Assembly: GCA_046347635.1 (NCBI GenBank)
Contig: JAXMFT010000006.1
Location: 62,001 to 126,000 of the forward strand
DNA: 64,000 nt
From: JAGVSZ01 sp019137045
GTDB taxonomy: Bacteria > Pseudomonadota > Gammaproteobacteria > Burkholderiales > SG8-39
Direction: 5' to 3'
The position numbers were made by a program, and so were the translations under genes. Positions 16,171-24,191 of this stretch are shown piece after piece. The stretch's first letter is position 1. Each line of letters begins with the position of its first letter. The notes under the pieces are model-generated. The model was not told where the DNA came from, searched no databases, and saw only the letters and a program-made list of their open reading frames with translations.

Positions 16171-16647
16171 ATGCCGAGCCGCGCCCGCAATCCGCGCCTG
16201 TCGAGCTACTACACGCTCGCCCGGCTCATCCGCTCGGAAACCGCGGCGGCGCGCGGCATCGACAACCGGCCGCCCGAGGCGCTCCTGCCCAACCTGCGCC
16301 TGCTCGCGCGCGGGCTCGACCGGGTGCGCCGGCTGCTCGGGCACCGGCTCGACATCTCGAGCGCGTACCGGTGCCCCGAGCTGAACGCCGCGGTCGGCGG
16401 CGTGCCGAACTCGCAGCACGCGCAGGGGCTCGCGGCCGACTTCACCTGCCCCGGCTTCGGCCCGCCGGTGGCGATCGCGCGCGCGCTGCGCGACTCGGAG
16501 ATCGCCTTCGACCAGTGCATCTGCGAGTTCGCCGAATGGGTCCATGTCTCGTTCAGCCCGGCGCCCAGACGCCGCGTGCTGACGATCCGCGACGCACGGG
16601 AGGGATACCTGGAGGGGCTGTTCGACGAGCGCGGACGGGCGGTCTGA
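16171..16647 (+). CDS. Peptidase M15-family (D,D-carboxypeptidase-like) protein
   Basis: A 158-aa protein of the M15A/DUF882-like zinc peptidase fold. Zinc-site motifs are SAYRCPELNAAVGG, SQHAQGLAADF (His and Asp ligands, near 84-94) and EWVHVSF (near 122-128). Members cleave D-Ala-containing peptidoglycan peptides, or share the fold with phage endolysins. No signal peptide is visible, which is odd for a host wall enzyme and also compatible with a phage-derived origin. It is inserted, in opposite orientation, between argB (4 bp away, convergent) and the HAD gene (12 bp away, divergent). Confidence 0.82.
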   Translation: MPSRARNPRLSSYYTLARLIRSETAAARGIDNRPPEALLPNLRLLARGLDRVRRLLGHRLDISSAYRCPELNAAVGGVPNSQHAQGLAADFTCPGFGPPVAIARALRDSEIAFDQCICEFAEWVHVSFSPAPRRRVLTIRDAREGYLEGLFDERGRAV

Positions 16648-16651
16648 GCGC

Positions 16652-17533
16652 TCACTTGCTGCGGATGAGCGTCCCGACGCCTTCGTCGGTGAGGATCTCC
16701 AGCAGCAGCGCGTGCTCGACGCGGCCATCGATGATGTGCACGCTCTTCACGCCGCCGCGGGCCGCGTCGAGCGCCGAGCCGATCTTCGGCAGCATGCCGC
16801 CCGAGAGCGTGCCCTCCGCCGCGAGCTCGTCGACGCGCTTGGGCGTGAGGCCGGTGAGGAGCTGCCCGTCCTTGTCGAGCACGCCCGGGGTATTGGTGAG
16901 CAGCACGAGCTTCTCCGCCTTCAGCACCTCGGCGAGCTTTCCCGCCACCAGGTCGGCGTTGATGTTGTAGGACCCGCCGTCCTTGCCGACCCCGATCGGG
17001 GCCACGACGGGAATGAAACCGCCCTCCTCGAGGGTGGAGATCACGGTCGGGTCGATCGATTCGATCTCGCCGACGTGTCCGAGATCGGTCGTTGCGCCGT
17101 CCGCCGCGGCGAGCAGCAGCTTGCGCGCCCGGATGAAGCTCCCGTCCTTGCCGGTGAGCCCGACCGCCTTGCCGCCGGCCTGGTTGATCAGCGTCACGAT
17201 CTCCTTGTTCACCGTGCCGCCGAGGACCATCTCGACGACGTCCATCGTCTCGGCATCGGTGACGCGCATCCCCTGGACGAACTCGCCCTTCTTCCCGAGG
17301 CGGTTGAGGACGGTGTCGATCTGCGGCCCGCCGCCGTGCACGACGACCGGGTTCATGCCCACCAGCTTGAGCAGCACCACGTCGTGCGCGAAGCCGCGCT
17401 GCAGCGCCGGCTCGGACATCGCGTTGCCGCCGTACTTGACGACGATCGTGCGGCCGTGGAATCGGCGGATGTACGGCAGCGCCTCGGCGAGGATGCGGGC
17501 CTTGAGCGCGGCGGCGGTGGGCGTGACGGTCAT
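16652..17533 (-). CDS. argB: Acetylglutamate kinase
   Basis: Phosphorylates N-acetylglutamate in arginine synthesis. The 293-aa product shows the amino-acid-kinase motifs VVKYGGNAM (near 32-40), VVVHGGGPQID (near 63-73), the LGHVGEIESI segment, and SYNINADLVAGKLAE. Length and motifs match arginine-sensitive forms of the family: the N-terminal helix preceding KYGG is present, suggesting feedback inhibition (inference). The M15 peptidase gene converges on it with a 4-bp gap. The Hsp20 gene lies upstream on the same strand, separated by a strong terminator-like palindrome. Confidence 0.96.
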   Translation of the reverse strand: MTVTPTAAALKARILAEALPYIRRFHGRTIVVKYGGNAMSEPALQRGFAHDVVLLKLVGMNPVVVHGGGPQIDTVLNRLGKKGEFVQGMRVTDAETMDVVEMVLGGTVNKEIVTLINQAGGKAVGLTGKDGSFIRARKLLLAAADGATTDLGHVGEIESIDPTVISTLEEGGFIPVVAPIGVGKDGGSYNINADLVAGKLAEVLKAEKLVLLTNTPGVLDKDGQLLTGLTPKRVDELAAEGTLSGGMLPKIGSALDAARGGVKSVHIIDGRVEHALLLEILTDEGVGTLIRSK

Positions 17534-17603
17534 TCGGGCGGCGTCGCGGGACGCGCGATTCTACCGCGAGCGCACCGCGCCCCTGCCGCGCAGGAAACGA
17601 AGC

Positions 17604-17631
17604 GGGAGGGCGGCCGATCGGCCGCCCTCCC
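17604..17631 (-). terminator. Perfect 28-bp palindrome after hsp20, probable terminator
   Basis: GGGAGGGCGGCCGA followed by its exact complement forms a 14-bp self-complementary stem, or a 12-bp stem with a tetraloop. On the minus strand it lies 18 bp after the Hsp20 stop and is followed by GCTTCGTTTCC. The T-tract is weak, so termination is probable rather than proven. Confidence 0.6.
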
Positions 17632-17649
17632 CGGAGGAGCGAGGCGTAC

Positions 17650-18078
17650 CTACTGGATCGTCAGCTTGCGCGCCGCCGCGGTGACCTTCTTCGGCAGCAC
17701 GAGCTCGAGCACGCCGTCGGTGTAGCGCGCCTGCGCCTTCGACTGGTCGATCTCGGTACCCAGGCGGAATGCGCGCGAGACCCGGCCGTAGTAGCGCTCG
17801 CTGTGCACCACGCGCTCGCCTTCCTTGACGTCCTTCTCGTTGCGCACCTCCGCGCCGATCGTCACCTGGTCGCCGTCGATCGTCACCTGGATCTCGTCCT
17901 TCTTCACGCCCGGGATCTCGGCCTGCACCTTGAAGGCCTCGGGCTGCTCGCTCACCTCGAGCTTCATGCCGCGCGGGGCCGCGGTCGCGGCGTCCGCCGC
18001 GATCGGGCGGACGAAGAAGCCCTTCATCAGGTCGTCGAACAGGTCGTTGAAGGGGTCGTAGCGGGTCACGTTTGCCAT
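17650..18078 (-). CDS. Hsp20/alpha-crystallin family small heat-shock protein
   Basis: ATP-independent holdase chaperone. The 142-aa protein has the alpha-crystallin domain at about 40-130 (KLEVSEQPEAFKVQAEIPG, VTIDGDQVTI, ERYYGRVSRAFRLG, ARYTDGVLELVLPKK). The N-terminal arm FNDLFDDLMKGFFVRP is typical of proteobacterial IbpA-like/Hsp20 proteins. The C-terminal I-x-I motif is only partly present (LTIQ). The ATG at 18078 has a GGAG site 6 nt upstream. It is divergent from a sigma factor gene, 143 bp apart, which invites the idea that the sigma factor controls it; no clear heat-shock promoter was recognised. Confidence 0.93.
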   Translation of the reverse strand: MANVTRYDPFNDLFDDLMKGFFVRPIAADAATAAPRGMKLEVSEQPEAFKVQAEIPGVKKDEIQVTIDGDQVTIGAEVRNEKDVKEGERVVHSERYYGRVSRAFRLGTEIDQSKAQARYTDGVLELVLPKKVTAAARKLTIQ

Positions 18079-18221
18079 TGCGTTCTCCTCACAGTCGGGT
18101 TCGGTCGGGCGATTGCCCTCATGCACGAGAGGTGGGGCGGCCACCCTCGTCTTTCAAGGGCGCGCTCGTGGTCGCGGCGCCGACGGCGGTAACATTCGGC
18201 CACTTCCTCCGGCTCCCGGTC

Positions 18222-18809
18222 ATGAACTCCCCCTCGCCCCCCCGCGTCGATCCGGTTGAATTGCAGAAGCATCGACCCCAGCTACTGAGGTTCGCGATGC
18301 TGCAGCTGCGCAACGCCACCGCCGCCGAGGACGTGGTCCAGGAGACCCTGCTCGCCGCCCTCCAGGCCGGCGCATCCTTTGCCGGACAGTCCTCGGTGAG
18401 GACCTGGCTGGTGGGGATCCTCAAGCACAAGATCATCGACGCGATCCGCAAGCAGTCGCGCGAGCAGCCGCTCGAGGCGGCGGACGACGAGACCGACCTC
18501 CACGACCTGCAGGACGCCCTTTACCGCGAGGATGGGCACTTCCGCGAGAAGCCGGCCGACTGGGGCGACCCCGAGTCGGCCCTCGAGCAGCGCAAGTTCT
18601 TCGAGGTCCTCGAGCGCTGCATGGAAGGCCTGCCGAAGAAGACCGCCCGCGCCTTCATGATGCGCGAGGTGATGGGGCTCGAGACTGCCGAAATCTGTAA
18701 GGAACTGGGGGTCACCTCGTCCAACTGCTGGGTGCTCCTCTATCGCGCCAGGATGGCGCTGCGCGAGTGCCTGGAGGGCCGGTGGTTCGCCGCCGGGGGT
18801 GCCGCATGA
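18222..18809 (+). CDS. Sigma-70 family RNA polymerase sigma factor (ECF-like)
   Basis: A 195-aa two-domain sigma factor. Region 2 is at about 15-85 (LQLRNATAAEDVVQETLLAA, SVRTWLVGILKHKIIDAIRK) and region 4 at about 130-185 (GLPKKTARAFMMREVMGLE, EICKELGVTSSNCWVLLYRARMALRECLE). The linker ends with the phrase REKPADWGDPESALEQRKF. From memory this matches a small family (TIGR02943 type) that is always paired with a short zinc-finger partner, as here. The ATG at 18222 starts region 2 in the usual place; a longer frame exists but lacks homology. Its stop overlaps the next gene (ATGA). Confidence 0.9.
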   Translation: MNSPSPPRVDPVELQKHRPQLLRFAMLQLRNATAAEDVVQETLLAALQAGASFAGQSSVRTWLVGILKHKIIDAIRKQSREQPLEAADDETDLHDLQDALYREDGHFREKPADWGDPESALEQRKFFEVLERCMEGLPKKTARAFMMREVMGLETAEICKELGVTSSNCWVLLYRARMALRECLEGRWFAAGGAA

Positions 18810-19003
18810 TCATGATTACCTGCAAAGAGGCCTCGCGCCTCATCTCCGAGGGGCTCGACCGGGACCTGGGGGTGAGCGAGCGTGCCCGTCTGCGGGTTCA
18901 CGTGGCGATTTGCGTCGCGTGCAGCCGGGTGACGCGGCAGTTCGAGTTCCTGCGCCGCGCCGCGCGCGCCTACCCCGGCCCCGACGACGACCGGCCGGAG
19001 TAG
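18806..19003 (+). CDS. Short zinc-finger anti-sigma factor
   Basis: A 65-aa cytoplasmic protein with the zinc-binding anti-sigma pattern H-x3-C-x2-C (HVAICVACSR, residues 30-39) preceded by CKEASRLISEGLDRDL. There is no membrane helix, so it would act as a soluble, perhaps redox-sensitive, partner of the upstream sigma factor. The ATG overlaps the sigma stop by 4 bases (ATGA), a sign of balanced translation of a sigma/anti-sigma pair. Confidence 0.85.
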   Translation: MIMITCKEASRLISEGLDRDLGVSERARLRVHVAICVACSRVTRQFEFLRRAARAYPGPDDDRPE

Positions 19004-19015
19004 CGGCGCCGCTGC

Positions 19016-19843
19016 GTGCGGACCCCGGTCGTCCTCTCCTTCAGCGGCGGCAAGGACAGCGTCCTCGCGGCCGCGCGGCTGCGCGCCGCCGGAACCTGGG
19101 ACGTGCACGGCCTGCTCGCTTCCGTGATCGAAGGCGAACGGGTCGTGGCGACGCACGAAGTCCCGGAGGATCTGCTCGCCGTGCAGGCGTCCAGCCTCGG
19201 CGCCCCCCTTCTCGCCATGCGCGTCCCGCGCGCGCCGTCCAACTCGACGTACGAAGCGCGGCTCGCGGCCGCGCTCGCACCCGTGCGGGCGCGGGGCGTA
19301 CGCCACGTTGCGTTCGGGGACCTCCTCCTAGCCGACGTTCGAGCGTATCGCGACGCGCTCTTGGCGCGCCTCGGATTGGAGGCGGTGTACCCGCTCTGGG
19401 GAGCCGACACCGGCGCGCTGGCGGAAGAGTTCCTGCGGGCGGGCTACCGCGGCGTGACCGTGTGCGTGGACGCGGCGAAGCTCGACGCCTCGTGGGCAGG
19501 CCGCGATCTGGACGGCGCGTTCTTCGCCGCGCTGCCCGCCGGCATCGACCCCTGCGGCGAGGGCGGCGAGTTTCACAGCTTCGTCTACGACGGCCCGGGG
19601 TTCGCGTACCCGGTGCGCTTCGAGCGCCGCGCCGGCGACACGCGCGGCGGCTTCCACTACGCCGCCCTCGCGCCGGTCTCGGGCGACGCGTGCGCCCGCT
19701 GCGGTGCGACGTTCGCGTGCGGGATGAACGCGGGTGCGGCGCGCTGCTGGTGCGCGGACCGCCCGCGGGTTCCGATCGACCCGACGCTGGCCGGCTGCCT
19801 CTGCCCGCGCTGCCTGAGCGCGCTCGCCCCGACGCCGGCCTGA
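19016..19843 (+). CDS. Dph6-like ATP-pyrophosphatase fused to a cysteine-rich CWC domain
   Basis: A 275-aa protein with two parts. Residues 1-220 are an adenine-nucleotide alpha hydrolase with PP-loop SFSGGKDS at 8-15 and the EGGEFHSFVYDGP signature, as in diphthine-ammonia ligase Dph6. Residues 221-275 hold CARCGATFACGMNAG, RCWC and CLCPRCL, a pattern typical of the small cysteine-rich CWC family, probably metal-binding. Bacteria do not make diphthamide, so the true substrate is unknown. The start is a GTG at 19016, 12 bp after the anti-sigma gene. The fusion is seen directly; its function is not known. Confidence 0.82.
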   Translation: MRTPVVLSFSGGKDSVLAAARLRAAGTWDVHGLLASVIEGERVVATHEVPEDLLAVQASSLGAPLLAMRVPRAPSNSTYEARLAAALAPVRARGVRHVAFGDLLLADVRAYRDALLARLGLEAVYPLWGADTGALAEEFLRAGYRGVTVCVDAAKLDASWAGRDLDGAFFAALPAGIDPCGEGGEFHSFVYDGPGFAYPVRFERRAGDTRGGFHYAALAPVSGDACARCGATFACGMNAGAARCWCADRPRVPIDPTLAGCLCPRCLSALAPTPA

Positions 19844-19866
19844 GGCCGGCACCGGCGCGCGCGGGG

Positions 19867-20322
19867 TCAGTGCTTCGGATGCCCGCCGGCCGCGCCGAGC
19901 GCCCGCACTTCGGCCTTCACCTCGATCTCCTGCGTCTTCCCGTCGCGGCCCACCACGCTCAGCGTGATCGGCACGGTGTCGCCCGCCTTCGGCGTCTGCC
20001 GGAGATCCATGAGCATCACGTGGTAGCCGCCCGGCTTCAATTCCACCGTCTGGCCCGCGGGCAGGTCGACCTTCGGCACCGCCCGCATCCGCATCATGTT
20101 GTTCTCCATCCGCGCTTCGTGGATCTCCACCACCCCCGCGATCGGGCTGCGGGCGGCGACGAGCACCGCGCCGTCGGCGCTCCTGACCTGCATGTACGCT
20201 CCGGTCGCCTTCTGACCCTCCACGATGCCGCGCACCCAGGGCTGGCTGACCGTGACCTGTCCCCACGCGGGCACGGCGGCAGCCGTTAGCGCGAGCACGG
20301 CGGCGAGGCGGATTCGCTTCAT
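19867..20322 (-). CDS. PCuAC family periplasmic copper chaperone
   Basis: A 151-aa exported protein with a signal peptide (LAAVLALTAAAVPAWG) and the PCuAC copper site: His and Met in EIHEARMENNMMRM (near 68-80), then YHVMLMDL about 22 residues later. This is the H-M-x10-M-x21-H-x-M signature for Cu(I). Such proteins feed copper to CuA or CuB sites of cytochrome oxidases, which fits the ctaC-ctaD genes at the left of the window. The His-rich tail GGHPKH may add metal binding. It is separated from hslU by 50 bp and likely has its own transcript. Confidence 0.92.
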   Translation of the reverse strand: MKRIRLAAVLALTAAAVPAWGQVTVSQPWVRGIVEGQKATGAYMQVRSADGAVLVAARSPIAGVVEIHEARMENNMMRMRAVPKVDLPAGQTVELKPGGYHVMLMDLRQTPKAGDTVPITLSVVGRDGKTQEIEVKAEVRALGAAGGHPKH

Positions 20323-20372
20323 CTCTAGGCTCCTCGTATCGGAATGGATTGCATGGCGGCGCGCCCCGCCGT

Positions 20373-21707
20373 CTACAGGACGTAGCGCGCCAGATCCTCG
20401 CTCGCGGCCAGGTCCCGGAGCCGCGCGTCGACGTACGCGGCGTCGATCGTGACCGTTCTCGTGCCGCCCCGTCCGGCCTCGAACGACACGTCCTCGAGCA
20501 GCTTCTCGATCACCGTGTACAGGCGGCGCGCGCCGATGTTCTCGGTCTTCTCGTTCACCGCAAACGCGATCTCGGCCATGCGCGTGACCGCGTCGGGCCG
20601 GAACTCCACCGCCACCCCCTCGGTCGCGAGGAGCGCCTCGTACTGCCGCACGAGGCACGCGTCGGTGTTGGTCAGGATCTGCTCGAAGTCGGCGGCGGTG
20701 AGCGAGTCGAGCTCGACGCGGATCGGGAACCGGCCCTGCATCTCCGGGATGAGGTCGGAGGGCTTGGCGAGGTGGAACGCGCCGCTCGCGATGAACAGGA
20801 TGTGGTCGGTCTTCACCATGCCGTGGCGCGTGGAGATGGTGGTGCCCTCGACGAGCGGCAGCAGGTCGCGCTGCACGCCCTGGCGCGACACGTCCGCCCC
20901 GTGCATCTCGGAGCGGCTCGCGATCTTGTCGATCTCGTCGAGAAAGACGATGCCGTTCTGCTCGACGTTCGCGAGCGCCTTTGCCTTGAGCTCCTCGTCG
21001 TTCACCAGCCGCGCCGCCTCCTCGTCGACGAGCAGGCGCAGCGCCTCCTTCACCTTGAGCTTGCGCAGCTTCTTGCGACCGCCGGCGAGGTTCTGGAACA
21101 TGCCCTGGAGCTGCTGGGTCAGCTCCTCCATCCCCGGCGGCGCGAGGATCTCCATCGCGGCCTGGCCAGCGGCCACCTCGATCTCGATCTCCCGGTCGTC
21201 GAGCTCGCCCTCGCGCAGCTTCTTGCGGAAACGCTGACGCGTGCCGGACTCGTCGCCCTCGGCCGGCTTCGCGCCGAACCCGAAGTCGCGCGCCGGCGGC
21301 AGCAGCGCGTCGAGGATGCGCTCCTCGGCGGCGTCCTCGGCGCGCGCCCGCACGTGCCGGGTCGCCGCTTCGCGCGCGTTCTTGAGCGCGATCTCGACCA
21401 GGTCGCGCACGATGGTGTCGACGTCGCGCCCGACGTAGCCGACCTCGGTGAACTTGGTCGCCTCGACCTTGATGAACGGCGCGTCGGCGAGGCGCGCGAG
21501 GCGGCGCGCGATCTCGGTCTTGCCGACGCCGGTCGGCCCGATCATCAGGATGTTCTTGGGGGTGATCTCCTGGCGCAGCGGCTCCGCCACCTGCTGGCGG
21601 CGCCAGCGGTTGCGCAGGGCGATCGCCACCGCGCGCTTGGCTTTCGCCTGGCCGATGATGTGCTTGTCGAGCTCGTGGACGATTTCTTGTGGCGTCATGC
21701 CGGACAT
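20373..21707 (-). CDS. hslU: ATP-dependent protease ATPase subunit HslU
   Basis: AAA+ unfoldase of the HslUV (ClpYQ) protease. The product is 444 aa: Walker A GPTGVGKTE at 57-65, I-domain in the middle (about 110-240), Walker B IVFLDEIDKI near 258, sensor region FIASGAFHLAKPSDLIPE, and the C-terminal tail DLARYVL that docks into HslV pockets. All family landmarks are present. It lies 40 bp downstream of hslV on the same strand, the standard hslVU operon order. Confidence 0.97.
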   Translation of the reverse strand: MSGMTPQEIVHELDKHIIGQAKAKRAVAIALRNRWRRQQVAEPLRQEITPKNILMIGPTGVGKTEIARRLARLADAPFIKVEATKFTEVGYVGRDVDTIVRDLVEIALKNAREAATRHVRARAEDAAEERILDALLPPARDFGFGAKPAEGDESGTRQRFRKKLREGELDDREIEIEVAAGQAAMEILAPPGMEELTQQLQGMFQNLAGGRKKLRKLKVKEALRLLVDEEAARLVNDEELKAKALANVEQNGIVFLDEIDKIASRSEMHGADVSRQGVQRDLLPLVEGTTISTRHGMVKTDHILFIASGAFHLAKPSDLIPEMQGRFPIRVELDSLTAADFEQILTNTDACLVRQYEALLATEGVAVEFRPDAVTRMAEIAFAVNEKTENIGARRLYTVIEKLLEDVSFEAGRGGTRTVTIDAAYVDARLRDLAASEDLARYVL

Positions 21708-21747
21708 GGCCGACTCCGGTGATGCGACGGTCGCGCGCGCCCGAGGG

Positions 21748-22284
21748 CTACTCGAGCACTTCCACGACCACGTTCTGGTTGGTGTAGATGCACAGCTCGC
21801 CTGCGATCGCTAGGCTCTTGCGCACGATCGCCTCGGCGCCGAGCTCGCTGTTCTCGACCAGCGCGCGCGCGGCCGCCTGCGCGAACGCGCCGCCCGACCC
21901 GATCGCGATGATGCCGTGCTCGGGCTCCAGCACGTCGCCGGCGCCGGTGATCACGAGCGACGCGTCGCGGTCGGCGACGGCCAGCATGGCCTCGAGCCGG
22001 CGCAGGATGCGGTCGGTGCGCCAGTCCTTCGCCAGCTCGACCGCCGAACGCAGGAGATTGCCCTGGTGCTTCTCGAGCTTCGCCTCGAAGCGCTCGAACA
22101 GCGTGAAGGCGTCGGCGGTGCCGCCGGCGAAACCGGCGAGGATGCGGTCGTGGTACAGGCGCCGGACCTTGCGCGCGCCGGCCTTGATGACGACGTTGCC
22201 GAGCGTCACCTGGCCGTCGCCGCCGAGCGCAACCGCGCCCCCGCGACGCACGGACAGGATGGTGGTGCCGTGGAACTGTTCCAT
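21748..22284 (-). CDS. hslV: ATP-dependent protease proteolytic subunit HslV
   Basis: Threonine protease forming the double-hexamer core of HslUV. The 178-aa precursor begins MEQFHGTTIL; removal of the first residues exposes the catalytic Thr of TTIL. The Lys-containing region VVIKAGARKVRRL, GFAGGTADA and IGSGGAFAQAAARAL confirm the family. It is followed by hslU at 40 bp. A short gap (about 100 bp) separates it from the double-STAS protein gene upstream, an order seen in other betaproteobacteria. Confidence 0.97.
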   Translation of the reverse strand: MEQFHGTTILSVRRGGAVALGGDGQVTLGNVVIKAGARKVRRLYHDRILAGFAGGTADAFTLFERFEAKLEKHQGNLLRSAVELAKDWRTDRILRRLEAMLAVADRDASLVITGAGDVLEPEHGIIAIGSGGAFAQAAARALVENSELGAEAIVRKSLAIAGELCIYTNQNVVVEVLE

Positions 22285-22385
22285 GAAAGCGAGCTTACGC
22301 GCGAATCCGCTAGCTGGGGGCGGCGGACGGGAATGTCAAGACGCGCGCGCCGCGTCGCGCGTGCCCGCCGCGGCGCGCGCGGAGG

Positions 22386-23861
22386 TCACTTCCTGGGAAT
22401 GATGCGCGCGACCTTCGGGATGCCCATGACCGCGAAAAGGGCGACGATCATCTCGCCCGCGCCCCGGATCACCAGCTGCTTGCCCTCGGCCTGGAGCTTC
22501 TCCAGCGCGTTCAGCAGCCGCCCCGCGTTCACGAAGTCGACGCGGCGCGCGGTCGAGAAGTCGAGCACCACCGGGTTCGCCGCGGCGGCGTAGTTGCCGA
22601 GCTCGCTGAAGAGCTGGTCGCTCTGGCCCGCCACCTCTCCGCTCACGTGGAACGCGTCGTCGGCCACCTGGACGGCAACCGGCTGGGACTCGCCCATCGG
22701 GTCGGCCTTCGGCCGCGGCGGCGGCGCTTCCCAGGACGGAGGCGACACCTCGTAGGTCACCGCGTAGTCGACCGCGGCCTCCTCGAACTCGTTCTGCAGG
22801 CCGAGCATCTGGTAGAGCTCGAGGAGCAGGAGCCACACGCTCGCCTCCACCGATCCGTCCCCGGCCTTCGCGCCCTCGCGCAGCAGCTTGATGAGCGTGG
22901 CCTCGCCGGTGAGCCAGACGTCGCGCCTGGCGGTCTTGAAGTACTTCAGCGTGGCGAGCAGCAGCTTGCAGCCCGCCGGCTCGACGCCCTGCAGCTTGCC
23001 GAAGTCGAGCCTGAGCTTCGGCTGCTTCTCGGAGGCCTTGCGCAGCTGTTCCAGCGCCGCCGCGCTCTGCGCGCCGAGCGATCCGGTGAGCGACACGGTC
23101 GCCGCGCCGCCGGTGCGCAGCGACGGGTTCTGCTTGGGCCCCGGCGGCACGTCGGCCCACACCGGAGGCGAGCGCTCCAGCTTCACCACGAAATCGAGCG
23201 CCCGCTCCTCGAACTCCTGCTTGCGGCCGAGGTGCTGCAGCACGTCGAACATCATCAGCCACGCCTGCAGCTTCCACGCGCCGAGGTCCTCGCCGTCGAG
23301 CGCCTTCTGGATGCGCGCGTGCGCCTCGTCCACCTGGCCGTTGGCGAACAGGACGGCCGCCTCCTCGATGGCCGGCGGCACCTCGTGGTCGCCCTCGTCG
23401 ACCTCGATGCAGAGGATCGAGTCGACCGGCTTCGGCGCGCCCTTCTTCTTCGCTTCGGCGGGTTTCTCCGCTTTCGCCGCGGAGGCGCCGAGCCCGGGCA
23501 GGTCCGGCAGGACCGATGCCGGCGCGCGCTTCGGCTCGGGCGCCTGCGCCTTCTGCGGGGCGGCGGCCGCAGCAAGCGACGCGAAGTCGAGCCCGGCCGG
23601 CGCCGCGACCGGCGCCGCCGCCTTGGACGAAGCCGGCGTTGACGCGACCGGAGCGGACGACGGGGCAGCCGAGGCCGGCGGCGCGGACGATGCCGCCGGG
23701 GCCGGCGGAACGTAATTCGTGAAATCGAGCGATTCGCCCTCGTCCTCCGGCGCGGGCGCGGCGGGCGCACGCGACCCCGGGGCGGCGGTCGCAGGCCGCG
23801 CCTTGACGGGAGGCTTCTCCGGCTTCTTGTCCGGTTTCTTGCCGAAAAGGGAAAAAGCCAA
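22386..23861 (-). CDS. Double STAS-domain protein with disordered N-terminus
   Basis: A 491-aa soluble protein. Residues 1-145 are Ala/Pro-rich and charged, starting with MAFSLFGKKPDKKPEKPP, and look disordered. Two repeats follow, each a helical, TPR-like segment (EEAAVLFANGQVDEAHARI, LQAWLMMFDVLQHLGRK; later LLLLELYQMLGLQNEFEEAAVDYAV) with a STAS-type alpha/beta domain (VSLTGSLGAQSAAALEQL; FHVSGEVAGQSDQLFSEL, VVLDFSTARRVDFVNAGRLLN). The STAS-like domains resemble MlaB and anti-anti-sigma factors but no phosphorylated Ser is obvious. Function is unknown; the family is conserved next to hslVU/dksA in betaproteobacteria. Confidence 0.8.
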   Translation of the reverse strand: MAFSLFGKKPDKKPEKPPVKARPATAAPGSRAPAAPAPEDEGESLDFTNYVPPAPAASSAPPASAAPSSAPVASTPASSKAAAPVAAPAGLDFASLAAAAAPQKAQAPEPKRAPASVLPDLPGLGASAAKAEKPAEAKKKGAPKPVDSILCIEVDEGDHEVPPAIEEAAVLFANGQVDEAHARIQKALDGEDLGAWKLQAWLMMFDVLQHLGRKQEFEERALDFVVKLERSPPVWADVPPGPKQNPSLRTGGAATVSLTGSLGAQSAAALEQLRKASEKQPKLRLDFGKLQGVEPAGCKLLLATLKYFKTARRDVWLTGEATLIKLLREGAKAGDGSVEASVWLLLLELYQMLGLQNEFEEAAVDYAVTYEVSPPSWEAPPPRPKADPMGESQPVAVQVADDAFHVSGEVAGQSDQLFSELGNYAAAANPVVLDFSTARRVDFVNAGRLLNALEKLQAEGKQLVIRGAGEMIVALFAVMGIPKVARIIPRK

Positions 23862-24191
23862 ATCGAATCAGCGAATAGGGAATTCCGCGACGCCGCGAGC
23901 CGCTCGGGTCTTTTAGCACAGGCCGGCCGCTCGCGGCAAACCGGCATTGCGCCGCGCGCGACATGGGTCGCAGCCCGGGGCGGGCTTATTTTACGACCGG
24001 GAGGTGGGATCGTAGGCGGCCGGCACGATTACCTGGTTGGCCGCGCGGACGCCCGCCTCGTCGGGCCGCGCGGTCGCACTCGAACGGGCAGCCGGAATCG
24101 GGCTCGTTCTCATCGACCCCCACCGCGCCCCGGTGACGCCCGAGCATGGGCAAGGTCTGCGTCATCCTTTGCCGCGATGACGCAACCGCCG
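23862..24191. other. 330-bp stretch without a convincing gene
   Basis: It holds the promoter side of the STAS gene and the tail side of dksA. On the plus strand, from about 24024 to a TGA at 24178-24180, one frame reads like a worn protein end (ARTPASSGRAVALERAAGIG), vaguely like the C-terminus of FdhD. It has a stop just upstream and no start codon, so it is at most a remnant. No other feature except the inverted repeat at 24158-24184 was found. Confidence 0.5.
24158..24184 (-). repeat. 8-bp inverted repeat after dksA
   Basis: TGCGTCAT (24158-24165) and ATGACGCA (24177-24184) are exact complements around an 11-nt loop, starting 8 bp after the dksA stop. It could be a transcription end hairpin, but no T-run follows on the minus strand. 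Confidence 0.45.
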
